From positions 222,103-286,102 of the forward strand of contig JADJXN010000003.1 in NCBI GenBank assembly GCA_016715815.1: a stretch of DNA of 64,000 nt. Reading direction: 5' to 3'. The translations under genes and the position numbers were made by a program. Below, piece by piece: positions 37,475 to 46,766 of this stretch (positions within the stretch are counted from its first letter, which is position 1; each line of letters starts with the position of its first letter). The notes below the pieces were generated by a model. It had not been told where the DNA came from. It did no database searches and saw only the letters and a list, made by a program, of their open reading frames with translations. This DNA comes from Oligoflexia bacterium (lineage in GTDB: Bacteria > Bdellovibrionota > Bdellovibrionia > JABDDW01).

Positions 37475-37494
37475 CTCCTTAAATCTTTAAGGAG
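37475..37494 (-). promoter_or_regulatory. Hairpin sequestering the rpsN ribosome-binding site
   Basis: On the minus strand CTCCTTAAA-GA-TTTAAGGAG is followed by AACAG and the rpsN ATG. The right arm contains the Shine-Dalgarno AAGGAG, exactly complementary to CTCCTT in the left arm. This would block initiation unless opened, as in translational feedback or a thermosensor. It could also act as a DNA operator. Confidence 0.65.
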
Positions 37495-37641
37495 ACCAAA
37501 TTAGCGTAATATTTGTGTTTAATCAACTACTTATGCAGGCCCCACTTGAGATTAAATTAAAAACCCATTAAATGACACTAACTATCTAATTTTACTTATA
37601 TTTTTATTGCTCACACCTTTAATATTACTTACTCTTGAGCC

Positions 37642-38319
37642 ATGCTTAAAAAATACAAGCTCATCATATTAGCCTTAGGTTTTCTCAGCATTACTATCAT
37701 TTTAGTTAAGCTTGATTACTTTTCTCATTTAAATTTTGAATATATAAACTCTCAACGGCAAAACCTGATTACCTTCTCCACTACTCACCCCGTACTTACA
37801 AGAATTTATTTTTTTTCAGCTTATGTTACACTTGCAACACTATCAATACCTGGGGCACTTTTTTTAACACTTATTAGCCCCTCACTTTTTAACTTTATAG
37901 AAAGTTTTGTTTTGGTTGCCCTTGCTAGTAGCTTGGGCGCTTCTTTCTCTTTTTTAATTTTTAGATTTTTTTTAAAAGATTTTGCTCAAAAATTATTTAA
38001 AAAACAAATTCAAAAATATAAAACTCAAATTACACAAAACCAAAAACCGTTTTTATTAAGCTTAAGGCTTATCCCAATATTTCCATTTTCTTGGGTAAGT
38101 ATTATTTATTCTGTAAGTGATATGAAATTAAAGCCATTTTTTTGGCTCACTCTTATTGGTATGATACCCGGAATTTGTGTAAACCTATATGTAGGCTTGC
38201 AGTTATCTAGTATTAAATCAATTAATGATATTTACTCTTTCAAAATGATTTCAGCGTTTTTTTTAATGGCCACTTTCCCACTTATTTTAAAGCCATTTAT
38301 TAAAAGGTTTTTACCCTAA
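37642..38319 (+). CDS. TVP38/TMEM64 family membrane protein
   Basis: 225 aa with about six hydrophobic segments. SIPGALFLTLISPSLFNF (re-entrant loop region), LLSLRLIPIFPFSWVSIIYSVSDM and MIPGICVNLYVGLQL are the VTT-domain motifs of DedA/TVP38 proteins, implicated in lipid scrambling and envelope homeostasis. Stop is directly adjacent to the convergent msrA stop. Confidence 0.88.
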   Translation: MLKKYKLIILALGFLSITIILVKLDYFSHLNFEYINSQRQNLITFSTTHPVLTRIYFFSAYVTLATLSIPGALFLTLISPSLFNFIESFVLVALASSLGASFSFLIFRFFLKDFAQKLFKKQIQKYKTQITQNQKPFLLSLRLIPIFPFSWVSIIYSVSDMKLKPFFWLTLIGMIPGICVNLYVGLQLSSIKSINDIYSFKMISAFFLMATFPLILKPFIKRFLP

Positions 38320-38805
38320 CTAATCCCTTAAAAAGTGGCAACTATAGCCACCTGGATTTTTTTGCAAATAATCTTGGTGGTAATCTTCAGCTTTGTAATA
38401 TTCTTTTGCCTTTTTAACTTCAGTCACAACTGGCTTTTTCCATTTTTTTGAAGCATTTACTTTTTTAATTTTATCAAGTGCTACTTCTTTCTGCTTTTCA
38501 CTAAAATAAAAAATACTTGATCTATATTGTGTACCAACATCATTACCCTGGCGATTAAGTGTTGTAGGGTCATGCATTCTAAAAAAGAAATCTAAAAGAT
38601 TTTCATATTTTAATTTTTTATTATTAAATTTTACTAAAACAGCTTCTGCGTGCCCCGTTTTGCCAGATTTAACATCTTCATAAGTTGGATTTTTTAATTC
38701 CCCACCTGTGTAAACAACAACAGTTTCTTCAACCCCAGGAATGTGTCTAATAATATCTTCCATTCCCCAAAAACAACCGCCAGCTAAAAGTGCAAGTTCA
38801 ATCAT
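38320..38805 (-). CDS. msrA: Peptide methionine sulfoxide reductase MsrA
   Basis: 161 aa. Catalytic GGCFWGMED near the N-terminus, VVYTGG, TGHAEAV, FFFRMHDPTTLNRQGNDVGTQYRS. A C-terminal Cys in GYSCHF may be the resolving Cys. Reduces Met-S-oxide in damaged proteins. No signal peptide, so cytosolic. Confidence 0.96.
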   Translation of the reverse strand: MIELALLAGGCFWGMEDIIRHIPGVEETVVVYTGGELKNPTYEDVKSGKTGHAEAVLVKFNNKKLKYENLLDFFFRMHDPTTLNRQGNDVGTQYRSSIFYFSEKQKEVALDKIKKVNASKKWKKPVVTEVKKAKEYYKAEDYHQDYLQKNPGGYSCHFLRD

Positions 38806-38875
38806 GTTTTACTATACCTTCTTATGGTAATTTTTATCCCTTATTTTTTCTCCACAAAGGAGCCCTCAGAAAAAT

Positions 38876-39418
38876 TTACACCCGAATCAAATTTAACTTT
38901 CTAATTATTCGACCAAGTTCAAACATTGCTAAACCTCCAAAAATAGAACCAATTATCCAAGCAAGTGCATAAACCAGCAAAACTTCTGCATCTAACATAA
39001 TAAAAGCACCTAGTGAGACAAGTGTGAGTGCAGAGATTTGCAGTGTACGGTGTCTTCTTAAAACTCGCAACTCCTCAAAACCAAGAACTAAGCTAGATAC
39101 AAAAAATGAGGACCCTACAAAAAACGCTCCACAAAGAACCATACAACCATAAGTTCCAAATTGAAGAAAAAAGCGCATCACGCCAATACCTTCCCCAAAA
39201 AATCTAACACCAAACTGTGGACAAAAACTAAGAGTTACTATTCCCACTACAAAATGAATTAATGATAGCTTTGAAAAAATATACCATGGATTAGGATTTA
39301 AATCACGATGAACAAATATAAATAGCTGTTCTGTAATTTTTTGCGGCGGTCTTATAGGTTCTATCTCTGTAAATTCTTTAAAATCATTATTAGTTTCTTC
39401 TAAAAATTTAGAGGTCAT
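38876..39418 (-). CDS. Four-TM protein coupled to an ECF sigma factor, putative anti-sigma
   Basis: 180 aa. About 45 cytoplasmic residues precede four hydrophobic segments (about 47-65, 80-105, 120-140, 145-165). Cys in SFCPQFG and YGCMVLCG lie at membrane positions and could sense metal or redox state. Start overlaps the sigma gene stop by 4 bp (ATGA), the usual arrangement of a sigma/anti-sigma pair. Family not named; the anti-sigma role is inferred from position and topology. Confidence 0.7.
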   Translation of the reverse strand: MTSKFLEETNNDFKEFTEIEPIRPPQKITEQLFIFVHRDLNPNPWYIFSKLSLIHFVVGIVTLSFCPQFGVRFFGEGIGVMRFFLQFGTYGCMVLCGAFFVGSSFFVSSLVLGFEELRVLRRHRTLQISALTLVSLGAFIMLDAEVLLVYALAWIIGSIFGGLAMFELGRIIRKLNLIRV

Positions 39419-39984
39419 GTTTTTCCTCCTAAAACCTTAATTTGTTTTCTTATTTTTCTGATAGCACGACTGATAAGCTGTCTTACACTCTCCTCAGTAC
39501 GCCCAAGTTTATTTGCGATCTCATGATAAGAAAGCTCATCTATAAATTTCAACTCAATTGCGGCACGCTGATCAGACGACAGCACTGCCATAGAAGGTTC
39601 ATAAATCACTGCGTGCTTATCCACCATAGGTTGGGTAATCAAAGACTCGCTATTTACTACATTATCAATAGACTCTGAAAAGTATCTTTTATTTTTAACC
39701 TCTGTTGTTTTCCAAAAATCAAGCAATACTGTTTTTGTCATAACAAATATCCATTGGTCAAAACGATAGTTGGGATTGTATTGATGACGTGTTTGATGAA
39801 GCTTTGCAAAAATTTGCTGAAATATATCGTCTGCCCAATCTTTATTGAAAAGACGTTTTTTAAGGTATGCATAAACTCTTCCACTATATCTCCTATATAG
39901 CTCTTCCAAAGCCTTCTCATCTCCTCCTTGATAAAGGAGCATGAGTTTAGTGTCCGTTTCCTTAGATAGTTTCTCATCGCTCAT
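39415..39984 (-). CDS. ECF-type RNA polymerase sigma factor
   Basis: 189 aa. Region 2: EELYRRYSGRVYAYLKKRL, WADDIFQQIFAKLH, FDQWIFVMTKTVLLDFWK. Region 4: LSSDQRAAIELKFIDELSYHEIANKLGRTEESVRQLISRAIRKIRK. No Cys and no C-terminal sensor extension, so signal sensing probably lies in the membrane protein encoded next. Located 11 bp after a DUF3347-type copper-related gene, whose promoter-like sequence matches that of cusCBA. GGAG is only one base from the ATG, so translation may depend on coupling. Confidence 0.93.
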   Translation of the reverse strand: MSDEKLSKETDTKLMLLYQGGDEKALEELYRRYSGRVYAYLKKRLFNKDWADDIFQQIFAKLHQTRHQYNPNYRFDQWIFVMTKTVLLDFWKTTEVKNKRYFSESIDNVVNSESLITQPMVDKHAVIYEPSMAVLSSDQRAAIELKFIDELSYHEIANKLGRTEESVRQLISRAIRKIRKQIKVLGGKT

Positions 39985-39995
39985 ACTCCGCTATT

Positions 39996-40427
39996 TTACA
40001 ATGCTTTTTCACCACAGTGAAGCATCTCTTTTCCAAAATAAGGGTTAAAAATCTCGCCCCTTCTCTGTACCCACTTAGCTCCCGCCATAGGGCAATAAAT
40101 AATATCAAACTCAGGGTCTTTATTAGTCTCTACTAAACTTACAAAAGGCTTAGAAATCTTTTTAAACAGCTTTCTTGTGGCAGAAATTGACTTTGCATTT
40201 TGAAATGCTCTTAGGGGTATTTTAAGATCCTCAATCTCCTTACCCTTAGCATTTTTAATCAAATTCTCAAACTCTTTTACTTTTTGTTGGGCCAAAGAAA
40301 AATCACCCGCAGCTAAGGCCTCTTGTACGGCTATGTAGTTTGGCAAAAACTCTGCTAAAGAAGCTCTTTTTGCATAGCTTGTGTATGAAAAAAGACCAAA
40401 TGCCAATAAGAATATTAAAGATCTCAT
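39996..40427 (-). CDS. Secreted DUF3347-like protein, copper-related
   Basis: 143 aa from the ATG at 40427, with AGGGAGG five bases upstream; the longer frame overlaps cusA. Signal peptide MRSLIFLLAFGLFSYTSYA. A helical middle (VQEALAAGDFSLAQQK) is followed by YCPMAGAKWVQ ... IFNPYFGKEMLHCG, the C-terminal signature of DUF3347 domains found with Cus/Cop systems. Met, His and Cys there could bind Cu(I) in the periplasm. First gene of an operon with the ECF sigma factor. Confidence 0.85.
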   Translation of the reverse strand: MRSLIFLLAFGLFSYTSYAKRASLAEFLPNYIAVQEALAAGDFSLAQQKVKEFENLIKNAKGKEIEDLKIPLRAFQNAKSISATRKLFKKISKPFVSLVETNKDPEFDIIYCPMAGAKWVQRRGEIFNPYFGKEMLHCGEKAL

Positions 40428-40444
40428 AACTACCTCCCTAAGTA

Positions 40445-40475
40445 TTAATACGAATTTCAAGAACGGCTTGTGACA
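40445..40475 (-). promoter_or_regulatory. Predicted ECF-sigma promoter of the sigma operon
   Basis: On the minus strand TGTCACAA (40468-40475), 11 bp, then AATTCGTATTAA (40445-40456). The same two blocks with the same spacing precede cusC. The distance from TGTCAC to CGTAT is 17 bp, as expected for ECF -35/-10 elements. It lies inside the 3' end of cusA and predicts a start site about 11 nt before the DUF3347-like gene. Confidence 0.7.
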
Positions 40476-43400
40476 ACTTGAGATTGTTTTTTATTTAACT
40501 CTGCCAACTTCCAAATGGCAAAGATAGCAGGATAGACAACAAGCTCCATTAAAAAGGAGCTAATAATTCCCCCAAGCATGGGTGCTGCAATTCTTTTCAT
40601 CACGTCTGCACCTGCATTTGCAGTACTGGACCACATAATAGGCATTAATGCCATAATAAGCGTAACAACCGTCATCACCTTCGGACGCACACGCTTTACA
40701 GCACCATAGTGTATAGCCTCCTTAATGTCAGAAAAGGCATGGATGCGTCCTGCCTTTTTTGCTTTTTCATAAGCAATATCAAGATAGAGAAGCATGAAGA
40801 TACCCGTTTCAGCATCAACACCTAAAAGAGCAATAAGCCCAACCCAAACAGCTATACTCATGTTGTAATCAAGAAGGTATAAAAACCAGATAGCTCCCAC
40901 AGCTGAAAATGGCACTGCTAGAAGAATAATTGAAGTCTTTATCCAAGATTTAGTATTCATAAAAAGCAACAAAATAATAATGAAAAGCGTAATAGGAACA
41001 ATTACTTTTAGCTTCTCCTTTACTCTCTGCATATTTTCATACTGGCCACTCCAAGAAAGCGCTACTCCATCTGGAAATTTTAGCTTACTACTAACAAGCT
41101 TTTTGGCTTCGCCAACGTAACTGCCAATATCTCTGTCTGCAATATCAATATATACATAGCTTGAAAGTAATCCATTTTCATTCCGAATCATCGCTGGACC
41201 TTGCACAAAAGCTATATCAGTAACCTGTCCAACAGGGATCTGAGTACCACCAAGAGTTGGAACTAAAACTCTTTTAAGAGAATTAATATTTGAACGAAAG
41301 TCATTAGAGTAGCGCACATTAACACTATACCTCTCTCTCCCTTCAATAGTTTTTGTAATAGGGTCTCCCCCTATGGCAGTCATAAGTGCCTCTTGAGCTT
41401 GATCAATACTAACTCCATAACGCGCAAGTTTTTCTCGATTAAATTTAAAATCTAAAAAATAGCCTCCAGCAATACGTTCAGCAAAGACACTTCTAGTGCC
41501 TTTGACCTCAGGTAATAGTTTTTCTAGTTCTACACCAATTTTTTCAACCTGCTTAAGATCGGCACCCAAAACTTTTATCCCTACTGGCGTACGTATTCCT
41601 GTTGTAAGCATGTCAATACGGTTACGAATTGGCATAGTCCAAGCGTTTGTAGTACCTGGAAACTTTGTTTTTGTATCCATTTCAGAAATTAACTCTTCCC
41701 AGCTCATAAATCGTGGCCAAATTAATGTAAATGGCCACTGTAAAAATCTAGGTAAAAAGGAGTACCATCGATTCATTTCACGCCACTGATTTTGTGGTTT
41801 TAAGATAACTGTTGTTTCCATCATAGAAAATGGGGCCGGATCTGTGGAACTATCAGCCCTTCCGGCTTTACCAAAAACTCTTTCTACTTCTGAAAATGAT
41901 TTTAGGATTTGATCTTGACGTTGTAAAAGATCCTGCGCTGAGGCCACTGAAATCCCAGGCATTGTTGTAGGCATATAAAGAATAGTACCTTCATTTAGTG
42001 GCGGCATAAATTCAGACCCTAGTTTTAAAAATGCTGGAACTGTTAAAAGAAGAATGAAGATAGCCACACCAATTACTTTCCATCGCTTTTCTACAGCCCA
42101 ATCCACAACGGGGCCATAATACTTAAAAAAGAACTTGCTAATAGGATGTTCTTCCTCTGAATATGTTTTACCAACTAGAATAGTATTTCTGATTTTTGAT
42201 AGCCACACAGGCTTAAAATGTTTTATAGAAAAATGAGTCAAGGTAATCCGAAGTGCTGGATCAAGCGTAATACTCAATATGGCAGCTATAATCATTGACA
42301 GATTTTTTGTATATGCAAGGGGTTTAAATAGTTTTCCTTCTTGGGCCTCTAAAGCAAAAATTGGAACAAAAGACACTGCGATTACAAGAAGAGAATAAAA
42401 ACTTGCAGGACCAACTTCTTTTATTGCCTGAATTACTACTTCCTTTACATCGCCTTTTTTACCACTCTTTTCCCACTCTTCAATATGCTTATGAGCATTT
42501 TCTACAACAACTATGGCTGCATCCACCATCGCCCCAATAGCAATTGCTATTCCCCCTAAACTCATTATATTTGATGAAATTCCCATAAAATGCATTGGTA
42601 TAAAACTAATAAGTACTGCTAGTGGTAAAGTCATAATAGGTATTATGGCGCTTGGAATGTGCATTAAAAAAATTAAAATTACAAAGCTGACAATAAGCAT
42701 TTCTAAAACAAGTTCATGCTTTAGTGTATCCACAGCTCTTCTAATTAAATCTGACCTGTCGTATGTAACAACAAGATCCAGTCCATCAGGAAATGAAGGT
42801 TTTATTTCTTGTATCTTCTTTTTCACGGCATCAATTACACGAGTTGCATTTTCACCATAACGCATGACCACAATGCCGCCTACAGTATCCCCTTGACCAT
42901 CAAGATCAGCAATTCCACGCCGAATTTCAGGACCCACTGAAAGCTTTGCAACATTTTTGACATAAATTGGAGTCCCGCCCTCATAACCTACAACAATGTT
43001 ACCTATATCTTGAAGGTTTTTAATGTACCCACGGCCACGAATCATATATTCAGTACCTGAAACTTCAAGAAGTCTTGCTCCTACGTCATTATTCCCTGAT
43101 TTAATTGCTTCTACTACTTTAGTGAGAGGAATTTTATATGCTAAAAGTGCGTTAGGATTTACTTTAACCTGATATTGCTTTTGAAAACCTCCAATAGCAG
43201 GCACTTCTGCAACACCTGGTACAGTTTGTAATACATATCGTAAAAACCAGTCCTGATAAGAACGAAGATCAGCAAGCGAATGCTTTCCAGTTTTGTCAAC
43301 TAGTGCATACTGAAAAACCCATCCTACTCCAGTGGCATCAGGACCAAGCTCAGTACTTACCCCTTGAGGGAGCTGTGGTATAATTTTAGATAAATATTCT

Positions 43401-43729
43401 AAAGTTCTGGAACGTGCCCAGTAAGGGTCTGTTCTATCTTCAAAAATCACATAAACATAAGAAAAACCAAAATCCGAGAAGCCTCGTATGTCTTTTACTT
43501 TAGGTGCCCCCAGCATGGCGCTGATAATTGGATAGGTAACTTGATCTTCAATAATATCTGGTGAGCGATCCCATTTAGAATAAATAATCACTTGTGTTTC
43601 AGAAAGATCAGGAATTGCATCTACAGGAATAGATTGCATAGAAAACCATGCTGCTATCGCGGCCACTGCAGTTAGCATAAATACGAAGTAGCGATTCCTT
43701 GCAGAAAACTCAATAACCCGCTCTAGCAT
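40457..43729 (-). CDS. cusA: HME-RND heavy-metal efflux pump, CusA type
   Basis: 1090 aa, about twelve TM segments with two large periplasmic loops. N-terminus SMQSIPVDAIPDLSETQVIIYSKW, TM4 segment MVDAAIVVVENAHKHIEEW, and GVGWVFQYALVD are typical of CusA (monovalent copper/silver) rather than CzcA (zinc/cobalt/cadmium), though specificity is inferred. Proton-driven inner-membrane pump exporting metal through CusB and CusC. Start overlaps cusB by one base. Confidence 0.94.
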   Translation of the reverse strand: MLERVIEFSARNRYFVFMLTAVAAIAAWFSMQSIPVDAIPDLSETQVIIYSKWDRSPDIIEDQVTYPIISAMLGAPKVKDIRGFSDFGFSYVYVIFEDRTDPYWARSRTLEYLSKIIPQLPQGVSTELGPDATGVGWVFQYALVDKTGKHSLADLRSYQDWFLRYVLQTVPGVAEVPAIGGFQKQYQVKVNPNALLAYKIPLTKVVEAIKSGNNDVGARLLEVSGTEYMIRGRGYIKNLQDIGNIVVGYEGGTPIYVKNVAKLSVGPEIRRGIADLDGQGDTVGGIVVMRYGENATRVIDAVKKKIQEIKPSFPDGLDLVVTYDRSDLIRRAVDTLKHELVLEMLIVSFVILIFLMHIPSAIIPIMTLPLAVLISFIPMHFMGISSNIMSLGGIAIAIGAMVDAAIVVVENAHKHIEEWEKSGKKGDVKEVVIQAIKEVGPASFYSLLVIAVSFVPIFALEAQEGKLFKPLAYTKNLSMIIAAILSITLDPALRITLTHFSIKHFKPVWLSKIRNTILVGKTYSEEEHPISKFFFKYYGPVVDWAVEKRWKVIGVAIFILLLTVPAFLKLGSEFMPPLNEGTILYMPTTMPGISVASAQDLLQRQDQILKSFSEVERVFGKAGRADSSTDPAPFSMMETTVILKPQNQWREMNRWYSFLPRFLQWPFTLIWPRFMSWEELISEMDTKTKFPGTTNAWTMPIRNRIDMLTTGIRTPVGIKVLGADLKQVEKIGVELEKLLPEVKGTRSVFAERIAGGYFLDFKFNREKLARYGVSIDQAQEALMTAIGGDPITKTIEGRERYSVNVRYSNDFRSNINSLKRVLVPTLGGTQIPVGQVTDIAFVQGPAMIRNENGLLSSYVYIDIADRDIGSYVGEAKKLVSSKLKFPDGVALSWSGQYENMQRVKEKLKVIVPITLFIIILLLFMNTKSWIKTSIILLAVPFSAVGAIWFLYLLDYNMSIAVWVGLIALLGVDAETGIFMLLYLDIAYEKAKKAGRIHAFSDIKEAIHYGAVKRVRPKVMTVVTLIMALMPIMWSSTANAGADVMKRIAAPMLGGIISSFLMELVVYPAIFAIWKLAELNKKQSQVVTSRS

Positions 43730-44895
43730 CAGTCACTCGCCTTTGGCATACAATGTTTCATTTGTTCATGCCACTCTTGCCCATCTGGACATAATGGTGT
43801 TTTAGAAACTCCAGCTTGTGAATTAAGAACCCCTTTAAGCCTTGATTCTGAATCAATAAGAAAATTTGCGCTAGTAACAATCTTCTCACCAGGTGTAAGT
43901 CCCTGACTAACTGCCACTTCATCTCCTGCATAGTGTTTAATAACAATGGTTCTTGGTTCAAAGTGGCCATCCTCTTTTACTACAAAAACCCAAGCTTCTT
44001 TTCCAGAATCTAGTACTGCATCAAATGGAATAACTACTTGCTCTTCTAGAGGCGAAAGAATAGTTGCATTTACAAATGTTTCAGGCCTTAAAAAGGCTTT
44101 TGCATTTGGAACAAGAACTCGAACCCTTGCAGTCCTAGTAGAGGGGTTGATGACTCTATCAACTGAAGCTACTTTTCCTATCAATTCCCTTCCTTCTAGT
44201 GATCCACCAGTAATTTTCACTTGTTGGCCTTGCTCAATACTAGAAAGATCCATTTCAAAAACCTCAGCATAAATCCAAACATTTTCACCGGGGGACGTGA
44301 TAAGAAGATTCGCACCCAAACTAGGACCAGCGTAATGAAGTTTTGCAATCTGCTGATCAGAAAGTCCCAAAATTTTAAGTCTCAATTTAGCTGATTCCAC
44401 CATTCTTTGTGCCGAGTGCTTTACATCAGAAATTGGGGCATTTTTTACTCTTTCAATCTGCTTTACTGCCTCTACATACTCATTTTGGGCTGTATAAAGC
44501 TCAGGATCAAAGGCAACTCGTCCAGCAGCTTCAATAGATTTAAAAAGTGGCTTTTTTTTCACTTCATCATATTTCATGCCAATCATTTGAATACGATTAT
44601 TAGAAAGTTGAAAAGTTGCATGCCCTTCGGGGATATGGGCCTGTGATTGATCAGAAGTAACACTTAAAGTATCAGCCTTGACTAGATCCATCCCACAGAT
44701 AGGGCACTTGCCAAAAGTATCTTTCTTGATCTGAGGGTGCATAGGACAGGTCCAGACTACGTTTTTACTTTCATTTGGATGGTTTAATTTATCTGTGTTT
44801 AAAGTACTCTCTTGCTTTATAGAGTAAAAAATTGCACCCATAAAAAGTACTATTGCTAGTGTTATGCTTAGTTTAACTATACGAGCCACTTTCAT
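43729..44895 (-). CDS. cusB: Efflux periplasmic adaptor, CusB type, with heavy-metal-binding domain
   Basis: 388 aa. N-terminal anchor (about 7-25), a heavy-metal-binding domain with CPMHP at 50-54 and CPICGM at 64-69, then the barrel-sandwich, hairpin and beta-barrel domains of a membrane fusion protein. The last 20 residues (CPDGQEWHEQMKHCMPK) add Cys, His and Met, a possible second copper site. Start overlaps cusC by 4 bp. Confidence 0.94.
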   Translation of the reverse strand: MKVARIVKLSITLAIVLFMGAIFYSIKQESTLNTDKLNHPNESKNVVWTCPMHPQIKKDTFGKCPICGMDLVKADTLSVTSDQSQAHIPEGHATFQLSNNRIQMIGMKYDEVKKKPLFKSIEAAGRVAFDPELYTAQNEYVEAVKQIERVKNAPISDVKHSAQRMVESAKLRLKILGLSDQQIAKLHYAGPSLGANLLITSPGENVWIYAEVFEMDLSSIEQGQQVKITGGSLEGRELIGKVASVDRVINPSTRTARVRVLVPNAKAFLRPETFVNATILSPLEEQVVIPFDAVLDSGKEAWVFVVKEDGHFEPRTIVIKHYAGDEVAVSQGLTPGEKIVTSANFLIDSESRLKGVLNSQAGVSKTPLCPDGQEWHEQMKHCMPKASD

Positions 44896-46151
44896 AATTC
44901 AGCTCCTTCTGTTGGTAGGTCGCTTACTGAGGCACCAATGGTTCTTTCAAGAGAAGTTAATGCATCAACAAAGCGGGCTAAATTTTTGTAATAATCAATT
45001 CGTACTGAATAAAGGGAACGTTCAGAGTCCAAAAGCTCCTGAAACCCTACTCTACCTGCTCTATAAGCTGCACGAGAAGAATTAAGGGCACTTGTAGATT
45101 GAGGAATCAGTGCCGTTTCATAAATTTTTAATAATTTAGAAAGAGTTTCAGTTTTTGTACTTAAACTTTTTGTTGCAGACTCTACGTTGCGTTTTGTCTG
45201 TTCAAGACGTTTTTCAGCTTCCATTGATTTAGCTGTTGCCTGTGAGACCTCACTTGTTTGCTTTGCAAAAAACCAAAATGGTATTGTAATTTCTATACCA
45301 AATGCATAAGCATTATCAGGCACATTTGCCCCAAATGGCCTTTTATAGCTCAACATAAAATCTGGTAAATAACTTTGCATGGCAAGACTTTTGTTTGTCT
45401 GCGCTTCCGAAAACCATGCGTTCTGTACTGCTATTATTTTTGATTTTTTCTGCGCTATATCTTTCATTTTTGAAGGGGATATTATGATTTTAGGTGGTTT
45501 CAGATCTCCTTTTGGTAAAGTTAAATCGCTCTCCGAGTCACGATTAAGTAGTGCATTAAGTGAAGTACGCGTAGTTACAACTTCTTGTGTCTGTAACAAA
45601 ATTTCATTTTCAATTTTTGTTTGCTCCACGTGAGCCTTCATTTCATCCTGCTGAGGAGCAGATCCTGTTGCACGTCTTGACTCAACAATGCGAGCAATTT
45701 CACGTAATGTTTCTCTTTGTGCCTCAAGTAGTGCTAATATTCTATTTGCAGTATAATACTCATAATAAAGTGAAAGCGCTTTTTGTCTAATTTCTAATTT
45801 TTTATCAAGATATTCTTCCTTTGATGCCTCAGCCCTTGAGCTTTGCATAGCACCCATAGAAAAGTATTTAGTAGGAAACATAATTTCCTGGGAGAGTGTC
45901 CATGCCTGCATATCCCCCATTACTCTTTGCTCTGCAGTCATATTTGATTCGCGCATAATTCCCACGCGTGGGTTAGTTAAGAAATATTTAGATGAAATTG
46001 CAGCATCTTCAGAATTCGCGCGTGCCTTAGAGCTTGCTAACTCTGGGTTATTTATATATACGCTTTTTAATATGTCCAATGGTATCACAACATCAGCAAA
46101 TGCCAATGTTGTAGATAAAATCAGCAAAAAACTAATTAAAACAGCTATCAT
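44892..46151 (-). CDS. Outer-membrane efflux protein, TolC/CusC family
   Basis: 419 aa with signal peptide (MIAVLISFLLILSTTLAFA). Two repeated outer-membrane-factor halves, each with long helices and LNALLNRD / YRAGRVGFQELLDSERSLY motifs. No lipobox Cys, unlike E. coli CusC. First gene of cusC-cusB-cusA; AAAGAGAG lies upstream of the ATG and the predicted ECF promoter about 57 bp upstream. Confidence 0.92.
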   Translation of the reverse strand: MIAVLISFLLILSTTLAFADVVIPLDILKSVYINNPELASSKARANSEDAAISSKYFLTNPRVGIMRESNMTAEQRVMGDMQAWTLSQEIMFPTKYFSMGAMQSSRAEASKEEYLDKKLEIRQKALSLYYEYYTANRILALLEAQRETLREIARIVESRRATGSAPQQDEMKAHVEQTKIENEILLQTQEVVTTRTSLNALLNRDSESDLTLPKGDLKPPKIIISPSKMKDIAQKKSKIIAVQNAWFSEAQTNKSLAMQSYLPDFMLSYKRPFGANVPDNAYAFGIEITIPFWFFAKQTSEVSQATAKSMEAEKRLEQTKRNVESATKSLSTKTETLSKLLKIYETALIPQSTSALNSSRAAYRAGRVGFQELLDSERSLYSVRIDYYKNLARFVDALTSLERTIGASVSDLPTEGAEL

Positions 46152-46207
46152 AATAGCAATCTCTCTTTACTTTTAAGTTGTCACCTAAATGTCACCGTTC
46201 ATGTATT

Positions 46208-46238
46208 TTAATACGAATTAAGATAAAGCATTGTGACA
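46208..46238 (-). promoter_or_regulatory. Predicted ECF-sigma promoter of cusCBA
   Basis: On the minus strand TGTCACAA (46231-46238), 11 bp, AATTCGTATTAA (46208-46219), identical in both boxes and spacing to the element before the sigma operon. Predicted leader about 50 nt, which contains the direct repeat GGTGACA/GGTGACA 11 bp apart at 46179-46196. Confidence 0.7.
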
Positions 46239-46240
46239 GG

Positions 46241-46744
46241 TCATTTATTTTTTTCTTTCAAAGCTGCTTTAGACCTATTTACCCATTCTAAAATGATCCG
46301 TTTCTCTTCGTATAGTATTCTTGAATCCCAGCGAAGAATCCAATATCGAAATGGTGGCATTGAATTATCCTTGGTAACATCTTCAATCGCATCCAAATCT
46401 TCGTTTGGCGTTCCATGTCCACCAAATGGAAAATCATTTGAAAAGTCTAAATGCTCCTTTGCTTTTTTAAGATCATCATCAATAAGCTGTTTAGCACCTG
46501 GTATTTTATAGTACCAAGGATATTGTGTATTTTGACTGTGACAATCAAAACATTTTTTTTGAAAAATTGGTTTTACCTTGTCTTTATAAAATTCATTGAT
46601 CGTGAATAGCTGCATTTCTTGTGGTTTTAATTGGGGAGCATTTTGTGGAACTGAATTATGGTTTTTATGTGCAAACGTGCTTGACAAGGCAAGTACATAA
46701 AATGATAGATAGTAAATAAATGTCTTTAGACTATGTTTCTTCAT
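46241..46744 (-). CDS. Haem-binding domain (c-type cytochrome-like) protein
   Basis: 167 aa. Signal-like N-terminus (residues 8-25, cleaved near TFA), then a haem-attachment CFDCH at 65-69, YPWYYKIPGAKQLIDDDL and MPPFRYWILRW with a probable Met ligand; this matches the Haem_bd family of small periplasmic proteins. Possible electron carrier. It precedes the cus operon on the same strand but ends before the ECF promoter, so it is likely separately expressed. Confidence 0.88.
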   Translation of the reverse strand: MKKHSLKTFIYYLSFYVLALSSTFAHKNHNSVPQNAPQLKPQEMQLFTINEFYKDKVKPIFQKKCFDCHSQNTQYPWYYKIPGAKQLIDDDLKKAKEHLDFSNDFPFGGHGTPNEDLDAIEDVTKDNSMPPFRYWILRWDSRILYEEKRIILEWVNRSKAALKEKNK

Positions 46745-46766
46745 TTAAATTTCATTGTTAAAAAGT

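Noticed and set aside
37475..37494. Terminator upstream of rpsN
   Set aside because: The stem lies directly before the rpsN ATG, contains its SD, is AT-rich, and has no U-run.
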